64,000 nt of DNA from Microstegium vimineum (GCA_022036555.1 CM039126.1:15781263-15845262), one strand, 5' to 3'. Shown: positions 31,148 to 43,450, counted from the first letter of the stretch. Numbers and translations are program-made. Notes: generated by a model not told the origin, from the sequence alone.

Positions 31148-33755
31148 CCACTGCTCGACGATGCATTCTCCACGCTTCTTGGGAACATTTCAATCCCTGG
31201 TATGATCTTATCCAGCTGCCTGTTTGTCTCTTGACAAGCACGATCTGACCTACTTCCTGCCCTTCCAAGCATCATCAACTTAGGCAGCAAGTTGGACATT
31301 TGGGTCTGCTCCTGGCTTGCTGATGGACCAATTCGAACGCCGTCATGCCTATCCCACGGAACTTCGTGTCTTGCAAGACGAGTGTATCTTTTTTGGATGT
31401 ACTTCTCTGGAATTTTTCTGACCTACAGGTGAGTGAAGGCTCTTATAATATGTATGCAGAATAGCCCTGCATATATTTAAAAAAAAACAGATGCACATGT
31501 CAGATGTTGCAGTCAGTCTATGATATATGTTGCAACTACTTGCCAAATAAGTTGTAATTGAGCTTCAAACCAAACATAAATTAATTCAGATCTTCGCTGA
31601 TACCTGTGTGTTCCCATTGTTTGCATTCGCATCTATATTCTCCATTGTCTTTATGAGCAACCACCCTGAATTCATGTTGTGCCCAGCAGAAGCTCCCTCC
31701 AGCTTGTTCATACTTCACCAACCACCCATTACTCACATGTGGGTCTGGATTAGGGCGAATCACAAATGCTGTGCTGTTATTGTACTGTTTTTTGTACTCT
31801 TGGTGTACAGCTGTAGTATACACTCTGCATAGTTGCTCATCAAATTTTGCTTTGCAAGCCTGAACCACCTCAACCTGCATTTTTAGCACTCTTTTTAATC
31901 ATTTTTTGCAGGATATGGACAATGTTTTATAACTAGGGAACAATAACTATTTTTTTTTTTTTTTTTGCAAATCCCATGTGATTTTTTTACCTGCGCATAA
32001 TGTGTCTCTCCTGCGTCCATGTGGTCAACGTGCTGTAGTGAGTCTAGCATCCTTCTAGCAAACATATGCAGGCTAGTGCTCTCACCAACATAGCCATTTT
32101 TGAGAACCCTGTTCTGGCTCTCCGATCGTTGCGTCGACGTCATCCTACCACGATACATCCCCTTGAAATAAGCAGCAATCCACCTCTCCCTCTTTTCCCA
32201 CATGGCTCTAATTGTAGGATTTTCAGCAATGCCACACCCATCTACTAGCTTATGACATTCAACCTCAAATTGAGTCGGGCCCAATGGATAGTTTATCAAG
32301 GACTCAAGCTTTTCCTTCAAATTTTGATCCTTGTGCTCGGCGTACAGCTGGTCCAACTCGAACTCCCATTGTCTTACTATGTGCCAACGACAGTTTCTAT
32401 GATGAGACTTGACAAAGACCAGCTCAATTGCTACTTTCATCGCAGAATATTCGTCTGTTAAAAGACAGAAACCAAGTTGCAATTTTTTCAGTGACACAAA
32501 AAACATTATTTTTTTTCTTTTGCAATCATGCAACACACCATGTTGCAAATGGTGTACAATAGACACACAACTAACTATTTTTTCAGCTGACGCAGAACTG
32601 ACCAGAACCAACAACTATCAAATAATTTTTCAAAAAGCAAACAAACATGTGTTTTCAGAGATGTAATCATATAGTTTTTAAATTTATACACATATAACTT
32701 ATAGTTTATAGAATTTTTGCCAAGGTTGCAATCAGTGTTTTATAGGAAAGGAAATAAGGTTCACCTGTTAGGATAACATGAGGTTCACGTCCACCCATGC
32801 AACTCTTGAACGTCTGAAACAACCATTTGAATGATCCAATCGATTCATCACCAATCAGAGCTTGTCCAAATGTCACATTCTTAAGGTTATTGTCGGCTCC
32901 AACAAACATCGCCAGCGGCATCTTCTTGCTGTTTGTGTTATGCATTGTGTCAAAGGTGATGGCATCTCCAAAATCTATGTAGTCAGCTCTCTGGCTTGCA
33001 TGACTCCAGAATATGTTCTTGATTACTCCTATTTTTGGATCTGCATCTACATCCTAGTAGAAATACTCATTGTTTTCCTTGCATTCTTTGAAGAACCGTA
33101 GAAGCTTGTTAAGATCATCTTCTCTGTCCTCTCTAGCCTTCGCTGCCTTCCTGTGAACATTTTAAAAAGATGTTAGGTTTGCAATTTCAGTCATGTGACA
33201 TGTTGCAATCAAAATATATCAGCTGTTGCAATTCACTGGAAACAAAATACATCACTTACATATTCTTTACATCCTTCTCAGTAAACCCCCACATATGTCG
33301 ACCATCATATAGATCCGCCATCACATGTAGTGCTGCCTGATGTGGAACTCCATTTCTCATCATTATGGTAAACAAGTCACTCATGCCTTCTGCCATGTTT
33401 TTGTGTGCGTGCATGTATCTCGTCATCCTAGGAGACAGATCAAGCTTGTGGTTGTGGACTTCTTGTACATGGTCAAAAAACCAGAATCTATGCTTTCCGT
33501 CCATCTTAACCTTCACATAAGCCGGGTAGCCGCATCTCTTCGACCTTTTATCTGTTTTTGGTGTCTCATCCTTTTTTTCCTCTGACATTTCCCCTCTCTA
33601 CTGCAGACCCAATGGTTTGTTTGTTTGCTTGTTCTTAATGTCCTCAGAATGAACCCAGCCAACTTTGCATAATCTTTGTAAAATACGTCAGCATCATCCA
33701 TAGTAGGGAATCGCTGCCCCACTCTCGGCACCAACTCAACTGGTATAGTTGGTTC
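31148..33755 (-). pseudogene. FAR1/MULE-type transposase, main exons
   Basis: Inferred minus-strand exons are 33755-33260, 33150-32765, 32454-31991, 31874-31604 and 31422-31148. In order they hold a FAR1-type DNA-binding zinc-finger domain (FPTMDDADVFYKDYAKLAGF, WVCSREGKC, RCGYPAYVKV) and the MULE DDE domain (ITFDTMHNTN, MPLAMFVGADN, SIGSFKWLF). The Asp of ILTDEYSAMK is formed across an intron. Next are ELDQLYAEH, RGRMTSTQRSESQN and a SWIM zinc finger (CECKQWEHTG). The product would cut and paste Mutator-like elements; domesticated relatives are FHY3/FAR1. Defects: a frameshift in an A7 run near 33577, an in-frame TAG at 33054-33056, and the Sirevirus inserted in the last exon. Confidence 0.82.
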
Positions 33756-34207
33756 CTGACAGAAACCAAGTTGTTGCAAATTGTATACATTAGATGTAAC
33801 AACTAACCATGTTTGAAGTAACATAATCTAACCAGGTTGCAATTCTGTTTTTTTAATTAACCTTGTTGCAATAGGCTCACTCATGATGTTTTGCAAAATG
33901 GCGTACAACAGATGTAGAGGACAATTATTATTATTTTCACATTTACATTTTACAAACCACATCACACGCAAAATGATGCATACAAAATATTAACAACTAC
34001 CACCATGTGAGTGTTGCATTTCGTTTCATTTTTTTCAGGCTCATGGAAAGACATTTTTTGGCAGGTGATGGGTTTTGCACCCACCACACCTTTTGTTTAT
34101 CAAGCGATTTTTTCAGCTAATCCCATGTAATCACAAGTAACAACATAGTGTGTGTGTGTGGGGGGGGGGGGGTGGGGACGGGGGAGGTGGATATGCTTTT
34201 TTTACCG
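33756..34207. other. Intron-like spacer in the FAR1 unit
   Basis: No gene is seen. It contains AACCATGTTTGAAGTAACATA and other motifs shared with the 19.75-20.1 kb spacer, and a (TG)n-G11 run near 34142-34175. Confidence 0.45.
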
Positions 34208-35042
34208 GGTAGAACAGCTGGTTGGCTTCTGGAGTTACCATGTCCCCTGGAGCCAACGTCTCTGGTGGCGTGAGTGTCGTCGTATGGTGGAGGGGATCAG
34301 CACATCCATGTGTCGCAATTGGTGTATAAGGTTGAATCGCAGTCGTAGTCGTCATTGGAACCCTGGGCGTCGCCATCGGCGCATGCTCTATTTGATGAGC
34401 TTGAATTGTAGGAGCTGGAGCTGGATTCGTGGACGGGGTCGTCTGGGGGAGGCTCAGTGGCGATGTCGGAGCTAGCTGTCTCTGATGAGCTCGAATCAGA
34501 GCAGCGATCTTCTCCTTTATAGCTAGGAGATCACCAACAGCCCCTGCTGCGGCCAGGGGACCTTGTGATACAGCATCTACGAGCGATGGTGGCAATTGCC
34601 CTATCTGGCTGAGAATTGAGGCGGGTGGCGGGAGGCGTGAGGCGGGGGCTGGCCCGGCGGCGAACAAACGAATCGATCTTCTTCGGCATCCGATGGGATC
34701 ACTAGGGCTTGTGATCCAGCATCGACTACCGACGGCTGCGACGGTCCCATCTGACGAGTTTTTTTTGGCGGGGAGGCAGTGGGCGGGGGCGAGGCCGAGG
34801 GCGGTGGCGGCGGCGTCGTTACTGGCGAGAAGAAGGGGGTGATGTGTTTCTTCTTTTTCTTTTTTTCTTTTTTTCTTTATTTTTTTTGGGGGGAGGGGGA
34901 GAGGCGAGTGGTCCACGTGTTTGGCTGCAGCGCGCGGCCCACGTGGTTGAGAGAAGGTGGAGAGGCGGCGCTTCACACGAAGACGACCGACGAAGCGACT
35001 GAGACATTTTGTTTTGTAGTTGCGGCGCTTTGTTTGTGGCAA
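34208..35042 (-). pseudogene. Probable N-terminal/5' exon region of the FAR1/MULE transposase
   Basis: A long Pro/Ala/Thr-rich open frame with a plausible donor (CCG|GTAAAA at 34208), upstream of the FAR1 domain exons in the same orientation. It has no recognised domain, and G/C homopolymer runs near 34160-34180 make the frame there unreliable. It could instead be untranslated leader. Confidence 0.35.
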
Positions 35043-35354
35043 CCACGAGTCACAGAATGTTGCAATTAACTCTCGGTTTCGGAATGCGAAGAGGCAACGA
35101 CCGACGCGCCTCTGCGGCGGTTGCGCACGCGCAGAAAAAGGGGAGAGAGTCGGGTTCGGAATGTGAAGAGACGGATTGTATTATTAACAGAGGGAGATTC
35201 TCGGTTGCTCCCCCCCCCCCACACCCCGTCTATTTGCATTCATCAAACAGAAACAAAAATAGAGAGCAAGAGGCAGGGCGTCATCTTCATCAGGAGGGAC
35301 CGAGAGCAAGAGGAGGGGGGGGGGGGGGGGTGGGCGCCAACTCTGCTAGAGAAG
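35043..35354 (+). other. Region upstream of the second F-box copy
   Basis: A short imperfect direct repeat (GGTTTCGGAATGCGAAGAGG near 35076 and GGTTCGGAATGTGAAGAGA near 35154) and long C and G homopolymers (about 35209-35220 and 35315-35331). The end of the Mutator-like unit is expected in or near here, but I could not find its terminal inverted repeat. Confidence 0.35.
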
Positions 35355-36266
35355 ATGGACGTTGATCGCGCAATCCTGGCTGCGGCGTTCGGCGCCTTGC
35401 TGATGCTGCCGGAGGATTTCATCTTCCAAATCCTACTCCGCGTCATCGATAATGGTGGCAACATATTCGAGTACATGAAGCTTCGTCAAGTTTGCCGCGT
35501 CTTCTGAAGGATCTGCGATGACGACACGATGATCAAGCTCCTGCCACTCCGACAGATTCAAGAGCGCTGCCAACCTTACCGTACTCAACTGGAGTCCAAC
35601 TTCGTGCAGCGTTTCCTCAGGGCCAACCATCAAGAGGCCCTGTGCTTCCACGACATGGAAAGGTTGATGTCCTGGGGAAGGGATCATGTCGGCCAAGCAC
35701 TCATCAACCAAGCAGTTGCGGCTGGAGACGACTGTGCAGGGTACTTCAAAGCTATGGTGCGTTATTGTGCGAACCCGGCGGACCCTGAAGCTCTTGCCAT
35801 CATCAACAGAATCAGCGGTGGTGCTTTACAAGACAGCAGGTGGGGCAACCACGGTCTAGGCAAGCTTCGCCAATACATCTGTGGAGATCTTCACATCATT
35901 GGGCAAAGAAAAAGGCTTCGTTATCCAGAAGTCACGCCGGAGTTGCTTGTCGATGACCCCCATGTCTGCACTTGGGAAGAATGTAGGCGTTACGGCCACA
36001 GGACAACAACTTACCCAGGATCATCAGGTACTGCAGCGCAGAGTGCCGCATTCGCCACGAATTCGAGCTCTGGTCGGATGCGCGCGCGTCCCACCCGGGG
36101 GGAGAGCGCGGGGCGGGGCGGGGCGTCGCGGCCCAGGAGGCGACCGGGGCCACGTGCTTGCTGGCGGGAGCCGGACTCGGGAGCTGGGACGGGGGGGGGG
36201 GGGGGACGCGGGGGCGAGCGCGAGTCCAGCCGGGAGGGTCTGTGCATTTGCTGTAGTGCATTTTAG
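35355..36266 (+). pseudogene. F-box protein gene, second copy, one premature stop
   Basis: The frame starts MDVDRAILAAAFGALL and has the same F-box (LPEDFIFQILLRVID...RQVCRVF) as the copy at 9674. TGA at 35505-35507 (codon 51) stops it right after the F-box, where the other copy has CGG. A CGA-to-TGA change would explain this. Past the stop the same frame stays open for about 250 codons: ESNFVQRFLRANHQEALCFH, PADPEALAIINRISGGAL, LRQYICGDLHIIG and CTWEECRRYGHR. The last 70 codons, after NSSSG, are Gly/Arg-rich in very GC-rich DNA and probably not original coding sequence. It would encode an SCF adaptor of the At1g67623-like group. Stop-codon readthrough or a short F-box-only product is possible but unsupported. 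Confidence 0.72.
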
Positions 36267-36615
36267 CCTCGCCATATATATATAATCGGCCCGCTCACCG
36301 TTCTGCCCACGTTTACAGAGTCAGTCAGGCGGCCATGTTTGTGAAGTCCGCATCGGAGACAGTCACTGACCTTATCAGAGTACTTCTTTTGCAATAGATC
36401 TGAATGGACGAACGTCATATTCCTGCTTCTCTTGAATAGGCTCGAAGTTATGCTTATGCAGCGTGAGACCATGTTCCTTAGCTCTGTGAGTGAGAGTGAC
36501 GGTCTTCCTCTTAGCATCAACGTTGAGCGCCTTTTCCATGAGCAGAATTGAAGGCCGATCATCTTGAGCACGACCCCTTGGGGGATCCGAGCGTCCTGAG
36601 CTTGCACCGCTCCTT
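36267..36615 (-). other. Unidentified stretch with a coherent minus-strand frame
   Basis: A minus-strand frame of about 60 codons (roughly 36570-36386) reads smoothly as LLMEKALNVDAKRKTVTL... and ends in two stops. I do not recognise it. It may be a gene fragment. Confidence 0.2.
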
Positions 36616-36737
36616 GGGCCTGTTTGAATGGCGCCCTGGCCTGGGCAAGTGATCCTAGCTTCAGGCGATCAAAATCCAACACCTGGGAGTGCTGCCTGGA
36701 GTGGGAGCTGCCTGACAGGCAGCATCCAAACAGGCCC
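36616..36737. mobile_element. Short MITE with GGGCCTGTTTG termini
   Basis: 122 bp. GGGCCTGTTTG at the left and CAAACAGGCCC at the right form 11-bp terminal inverted repeats, flanked by CTT on both sides (36613-36615 and 36738-36740). No coding capacity. Probably PIF/Harbinger (Tourist-like) from TIR and 3-bp duplication. Confidence 0.7.
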
Positions 36738-39520
36738 CTTGTGCGCGGCGTGGAGCGCACCCACTGGGTCCGGGGGAGCGAGTCCGGTTGGATGGCAGGA
36801 TGCAGGCGTGGACCTCACGGGTGCCCCGACAGCCGTATGCGAAGTTCACCACGGAGACGATGGATCGCCGGCTTCATCCGATTAAGCATGTACGAGGATC
36901 ACCAACTCGTACTACTACAACAACCTGCCGCGGAACATGGTTGGACCAGCGTTAGGGTGACTGCACAAAGATGAATAGTGTTGTGATGGAGTGATCAATG
37001 CGTGGTGTTTGATGGCCTACAGAGTTACTTTTCCTTTTCATATGGTGGCATAGTCCGCTTTGAATGGTTGTAGTAGTACCCTACACGAAAGACACCAAGG
37101 ATAAGAACGTTATTGGATCATCTCATGCCGATTTTTTTCTTTCAAAAATGTCTGTGTTGTGTCGTGGATGTGATTAAAGTGAATTAAGCATTAAGGGTCC
37201 AGAATCTGTAGACAAAAAAAAAACTCTTGGATCACTCATTCCTCAAGCATGAATCTTGAGTAAGGTAGGGGCAAGGCCGCCCGTTTCCAATGCAAAATTC
37301 TTTGTTATAATTATTTTCTAAAAATCATCAACGTCCTGTGAGCAAAATTCTATCGTTGCCGTAGTTTTATACTCCCTCCATCCTAAATTATAAATTACTA
37401 GCACGGGAGGCACGCTACGCTGTGCCGGTTTTTGTCAAGTGACCAGTAAAAGTGAGTGAACATTGTGTACAATAGAGTAAGCAGTAATAACTATCGTCAT
37501 TTGGCAGTTTATAGGGATGGATAGTAGTTGATGCAGTGTGAACAACAAAGTAGGCAGCAACACATAGTATCAGTTAATGACATGAATGTGCCAGTTCTCT
37601 TGCTCATACAAAAGTAGTACGACAAATAAAAACAAACGAAAACACATAAGATTATTTGGCTAAACATTCATGATTTGATCGGAGAAAATCAATGATTGAG
37701 AATCGAGATACATGTGTGAGAATACAGAAAATAAAAAAAAATTGGCACAAAACTATCTTGAAACTGATTTTTTCTTTGCTTATCGCAACCTGAGATGTCC
37801 CCTTTGTATGCTGAATAAGATAACAAAATGGAAGCAGCTGTAAATCGTAAGGGCATAAAAAATTGATCACAGAAATGAGTCCATAAATGGAACCGGTGGA
37901 GTGGCGGTCAGTAATTACCTTTGATTCACACACACTGCACCAGTGCATCGATAAACTTTGTGCAGTATGATGCACAATATAGACATGAGAGGAAACACAA
38001 AGAATAGTTAGAAAGGTCATAGTATTCTTTGAAGCAATATATTTTTGGAAGTTTTGAATTTACACGCAAAAAAAACAGTAGAAATCAATTCATATAGTTA
38101 GAATTTAGATTATAAATTGGGATACATGAAAACCAACTTCATATTGAATCCTACATCCTTGCAAAACAATGCAGCTTGTCTCCCACAACATATTAATGAC
38201 AGAACATTGCTACACGTGCAGCCGTGCATATGAACAAAGAAAGGAAGATAGCATCGAAGTAAAAAAGAGCAAAGATAACATATTATACAGAGTCGAATCA
38301 AGATCCTAAAAAATTAAGTCGTTCATAAATGTCCATTATATATAGGTTCAATAAGAGATAAGAGGTTCATCTAATTAAAAAACATTTACGATGACTAATA
38401 TTTAGACACATAAATGAATAAAAAATTGCATAAAGAAAATTAGAAATATTTTTTTTATCAGCGCATAGCATATATGGGATATGCTAATGGGCTAGTTAAA
38501 AATCATTGAAATGTAACCTCCATCATGTGGTTAATTACAAAGAACTGGAGTGTCTTTACCTCATATGCACTTTTTACGAAAGAGTTTGCATGAAAAGCAG
38601 TAAGCTAGTTAACAGTTTATCCTGCATATATGCACTAACCCTTTTTTTGTGACCAAAAGATTTTTGAGTTAGCATTGAAGAGTATAGCCCCTTTGTGGTC
38701 TAGAGCATCCTATGACAGCGCATTGGTAATTATTGATAAGCATAGAAAGCATCCTCCACATTGAGAATAGGGAAGCATAGAAAAGCAAAGTAACATTTCA
38801 AAGACCTATATATAAATAAAAAAGAATTAAGGCATCAAAGGTGGGTGCTATTGTAGGATCACGTACCATAAATATAATATTGCAGGCCAATAGCTGTACT
38901 TTGGATTAGGTGTGCTGAATAGATAAATAGACATCGGATTTTATTAGATCTCTGGAGCAGTCGCACTGGTGTTGGTGAGACCGTGCACGTCACATTGGAT
39001 TGCTGAAACTGGATACTGGATACATAAATTTAACTGATTTAAAATACATAGAGAGATGTCTAAATGGAACCATATAATATGGAAATCAATAAACATGTTT
39101 GTTTACATGGATATGAGGCTAGAGCATCAGAGAATAACGTGTACCTGATCATCCTCTAAACAAAAACCGTCCAAATATCTACAACCATATAGCATTAAAT
39201 AGGAGAACAGCATACACCTGATTGATTGATGTCAATGTGCACAAGCACAAAGTAGGCAAACAAAGGAATTTAGAAGACATATACTAAGAAAATATATCTT
39301 TGGACTATAACTCAAAATCAAACTAAAAATAATGGCACATGATATGGACATATCACCAACATTGTTGGAACATATCTAAGGTAATATAGAAGATCAGTGG
39401 CCAACACAGCTATGAAGACTAGTGGTTATCAATTGCAGTTGGTGCAACTGAAGAAACCATCTAGCAACTACACTGAACCACCAAGTAACTCACTGAAATC
39501 ACTTTTTCAAAGGTAGAGGA
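36738..39520. other. Noncoding, AT-rich from about 37.0 kb, no gene seen
   Basis: A GC-rich part to about 36900 is followed by AT-rich sequence. At 37370-37393 TACTCCCTCCATCCTAAATTATAA is a Stowaway-type terminus without a visible partner. ACTAGCACGGG near 37397 and GGGCTAGTT near 38488 might be the ends of an unrelated small element. ORFs at 37652 and 38110 on the minus strand show no family features. Confidence 0.45.
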
Positions 39521-39862
39521 CAATGAAAAACTAAATATTTATACATGTGTTTTACTGGCCTTATACCACCGAAAAATAGGATGGGTTGCAAAAAAAATGT
39601 ATAACGAACACCTAGCACGATTGAGGCTGAATATGCTGCAAATATATTTTTCATAAGAAAGTTGCAAGTAAATATGAGATAATCTTTACCCCAATGAAAA
39701 ACTATACATTTATACTTGTGTTTTAGTGGCCTTATACCATCGGAAAATAGGATGGGTTGCAAAAAAAATGTATGATGTACACCTAGGACGATTGAGGCTA
39801 AATATGTTGCGAATATATTTTTCATAAGAAAGTTGCAAGTAAATATGAGATAATCTTTACCT
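39521..39862. repeat. 171-bp tandem duplication
   Basis: Units start CAATGAAAAACTA at 39521 and 39692 and end GATAATCTTTACC. They differ at scattered bases. 171 is 57 codons, so a minus-strand ORF runs through both copies as a repeated 57-residue block; there is no other evidence that it is a gene. Confidence 0.88.
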
Positions 39863-40350
39863 TGTTATGGAATTGTATGTTTTTGGCCTATTGACATTGT
39901 ATCAAAAATTACAACGGTAAGGTACCAGAGAGCAATGCAACAGTGGAGCATAACTAAATCAGAGAGCAATAACCACCTCACCAGAGGCTAGAAGATAGTC
40001 GGGCATGAGTCAGTTAGCAAATAGTGAAATAGCAATTGTGTGGCTATGAGCTAGGAACTGAGAATTAGTCCCTGCCTACCAGGGGCGAACAAGGAGAAGA
40101 CGAACAGTGAAGCAGCAAGCATTAGTGCCCAAACCCTAGAATAGGAATCAAAGTCAATCAGGGGAGAAATCAGAGAGGCAAAATAAAATTACAGCAATGG
40201 AGGAAACTGAAGTACATGAGAGATAGTGCCGACTGTCAATGCCGTTCATCACTGTTCGCCATTCCAAACGATGTCGTGTCGGGCGTTGATCGATTGGACC
40301 TCCTTGATCGGGAATCTGAGGGAAGAAAGAAGGACATCAGACACCGGATT
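39863..40350. other. Spacer before Sirevirus 2, no gene seen
   Basis: Mixed-composition sequence without a supported ORF. It continues beyond the Sirevirus insertion at 61576. Confidence 0.45.
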
Positions 40351-40355
40351 GAGAT

Positions 40356-43300
40356 TAAAAGGATCAAGATGCCCAAGAGGGGGGGTGAATTGGGCTTGTT
40401 TTAAATTTCTAAAGCAAATATGAAAACCTATCAAATGTCAATCACCCCCTAGTGCCTACCGGAAGTGTGTCCTAGCTAGAAAGTGGTAGCAGGCCATGGA
40501 ATTGAAAGACAACCTACGCAATTCTAGTGGAAACGAAACAATAAAGACGGAATGTAAATGCGGAAATGTAAAGAGTGTTGACGGTAATTAAGAGCTATTT
40601 TGTCACCATCAAAATACCATCAACACCCTCATATTCAAAAGAAAACAAGCATAACCTGAACATATTGTGCCAAATAACTAGTTCCACATGTCCCATGACT
40701 ATTTGATGCAGATAATGACAAATGGGGACATTTGGGAGCTAGTGGTCCCACATAGGGGGGTCGGCCGACCACCCTGTGGGGCCACTAGGCCTCCCAAGCC
40801 TCCATGATCCAAGATCCACCCTTTAGAACACTCTCTACCCTTGGATCCAAGTGCATCTCTTCTCAATGGCTCAGATTTACATCACAAGGATCCATGGGCC
40901 CACATCAAGGATGTTAACGTGACAACTCAACTCAGAACCGACATCCAAGGCATATGACAGGTGGGACCAGTGGCCAGGAGGCAGAGGTGGGCCATGGAGC
41001 ACTATATGTGGTCGGGCGACCTAATGGTGGGGCCCATAAGGCCACCACTTGGCCTCTTACCAGTGGGCCACCATCTAGAAGGTGCAGGAGGGCCCACAGG
41101 CCAGTATGGGTGGTCGGCCGACCACCCATATGGCGGTTACACCTCCCCAACCGCCTTACTCACTCCCCACATGATGGAAATCATCACCCTTGATCCTTAG
41201 GTGGTTCTAAAGTCGGTTGGATCCAACGGTGGTTGATGAAGGTGACGCGGATCGCTGACGTGGCACCGGAGTAGCCCCTACTCTACCTCTAGCTATAAAT
41301 AGACCCCTAGAGTTCCCTTCTCATTCATGCCTCATTGGAGAAACAGTACTCCTTAGTCTCTTAGTGGAGCTCTCTAGTAATGCTATGCTGGTTGGAGGAG
41401 AGTGAAGGAAGTCTTCTGGAGAAAGCCCCAGGCCTGTCGGGAATTTTCTCCGGAGTTCTTCCTCAGCAGATGAGAGTCTCTTGTAAGTTTAGTACTTGTA
41501 AGTGACTTCTTCTGAGTTCTTTATAGTATTCAATATTCTAAATCTGGTATAGTTGTTATACACTTTTCCTGCTTGTTCATCGCTTTGCTCTAAGTAAAGT
41601 GCTTTAATCTTAGGCCAAGGTTAAAGTAGTAAGAATAGTGTAGCCATGGTGTCTAGGCTAGATCTTACCTTTGTAAACCGCTTATTGCGCGGATTGTTTG
41701 TGGATGCTTGTAGAAAGTGACAACTCTATCTAGCCTTTGTATTCCACCACGCGTGTCAGATAAGTTCTTAAAAGGTAGGGCTTCAATACAACTTGACGGC
41801 GCGGTCCGGTTAGAGTTTTGCCCTCTTTCTGATCTTTCCTGCCGCCTCCTGCAAGAGAAGGGCTGATAAAGCTAGTATAACCAGCTATACCTTGTTAGAT
41901 TACTTTTCTATAGCGAACCTCTCTACCCAGTTATCATAGTCTCCCTTGATCCATCATAGGACATACCTGTATCCCTAGTTAGATCACTTCTCGTTCCCTG
42001 TGGAAAATACGATATCTGGAATACTCCCGGTGAAAGCTACCTTGACAACCGTACACATGCTGTTCTTTTCCGTTTGCCACTTTTGGTGTCAACAAAGAGC
42101 TAGGGAAAGAGATTCTTGATGCAGCGATGTTTTTCCGAGGTATCGAGGAGTCGACACTCCCCCGTAGTCCTCGTTGGAGCACCTCGCAAGGTATAACTCC
42201 CCCTCAATCCCGCGCAAGTGATGAGTGCTCTCTACGGGCTGATTCTTTGCCACTCTGGCTCAGTGAATCGCCCACAACCGATCACACGAAATTGGAGAAC
42301 GGCCGCCAACTAGCTTCCGACAATCACCTTCCTCCGATCACCACCAAACCATCTAGGTGCTGTCGAACACCAAGAGTAACAAGCACAAGACCTTCACTTG
42401 ACCCACTCATGGCTAGGAAGGTGGATGGATGCACACTTGTCACTCCTAATCACTTTAGGGAGGAAGAACAAGCTTAGGATCTCAAATCCCTTCCTCACTA
42501 GGCACTTGACTCTCCAAGAACTCTCTCAAGGTTCCTTCAGCTGAAACAATGGCCAAGAGAGCTAATTGGGACGAGATGAGCAACTATAAATAGCCCCCAC
42601 CTCTCCAACTAGCTGTTTTCTGCTTTTTCCACTTTCTGCGAAGCTACTAGACTAGTCCGGAGACTAGACCATCGAACCATGCACACTGGTCCGGAGCTCA
42701 CACAACAGAAGAACATTCACTGTACCAGGCACCTCCGGACCACTTGCATTGGTCTAGAGACCTGGTACTTACTGCATAGCAATGCAGCTTCTCTAAGTAC
42801 CATCGGACTAGCCGTCGGTCAAGCCGTCGGACTAGTCCAGAGCTCTTGCTCTGGCTCGCTCACAACTCACTGGCAACCGGACCAATGACCATTGGTCCGG
42901 AGCCCTCCGGACAGGTGGTCCGGAGCCTCTTCCACAGAACTCTGCCTAAGGCAGGACCGTCGGACCTCTTCCAATGGTCCGACGCCTCCTAGGCCAACTG
43001 GCCCGGAGCCTGAATCACCCCCTTCTCCACCTCTTTTCATCAAGTCTCTTGAAGGGGTTTTGCTCCTACCAACTCAAGGGCTATCTGTAGGGCTTCTAGG
43101 ACAGATTGTGACAAATGTTCATACACCAACATTCCCAAACTCTCCTATGTCAAGCTACTAACCTCATACCCCCCTTAATAGTACGGTCAAAGGAAAAACA
43201 GAGTCCTAGTCTATACTTAGTGCCCTTCTCACACCTTGTGGCACTAAGAGCTAGCCTAGTCTTCATCTTGTAGCTTCATCCTTTGAATACCAAAATGAAT

Positions 43301-43450
43301 TCCATCTTGGGGGCATGAATACCATTAAGGCCATTCACATTCATCACATATGACCTAACTCACTCAAGTTTGCCTCTGCAAAACACACGTTAGTCATAGT
43401 GACCTAGCATTGTCGTTAATCGCCTAAACCAATGGGGCCTAGATGCTTCA
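40356..43450 (-). repeat. 3' LTR of Sirevirus 2, interrupted by a solo LTR
   Basis: Without the 1519-bp insert and one AAGAG copy the LTR is about 1570 bp. It is collinear with 54175-54931, 58771-59097 and 61262-61570. A TCCGGA-rich patch lies at about 42650-43016, and a polypurine tract (AAAAGGGGGAGAT on -) abuts it at 43451. Confidence 0.9.
40576..42094 (+). mobile_element. Solo LTR, 1.5-kb TGTTGACGG...GTCAACA family
   Basis: TGTTGACGGTAATT...GGTGTCAACA is flanked by AAGAG on both sides (40571-40575 and 42095-42099). It has no internal coding region, as expected after LTR-LTR recombination. It carries CTATAAATAG at 41293-41302 (promoter, so + orientation) and three GGTCGGCCGACC-type palindromes upstream of it (40759, 41010, 41112). 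A related copy lies at 59585. Confidence 0.92.

Noticed and set aside
34158..36204. Long G or C homopolymers as functional G-tracts
   Set aside because: Runs near 34165, 35212, 35320 and 36190 are error-prone in assembly and not arranged as repeated G-quadruplex units.
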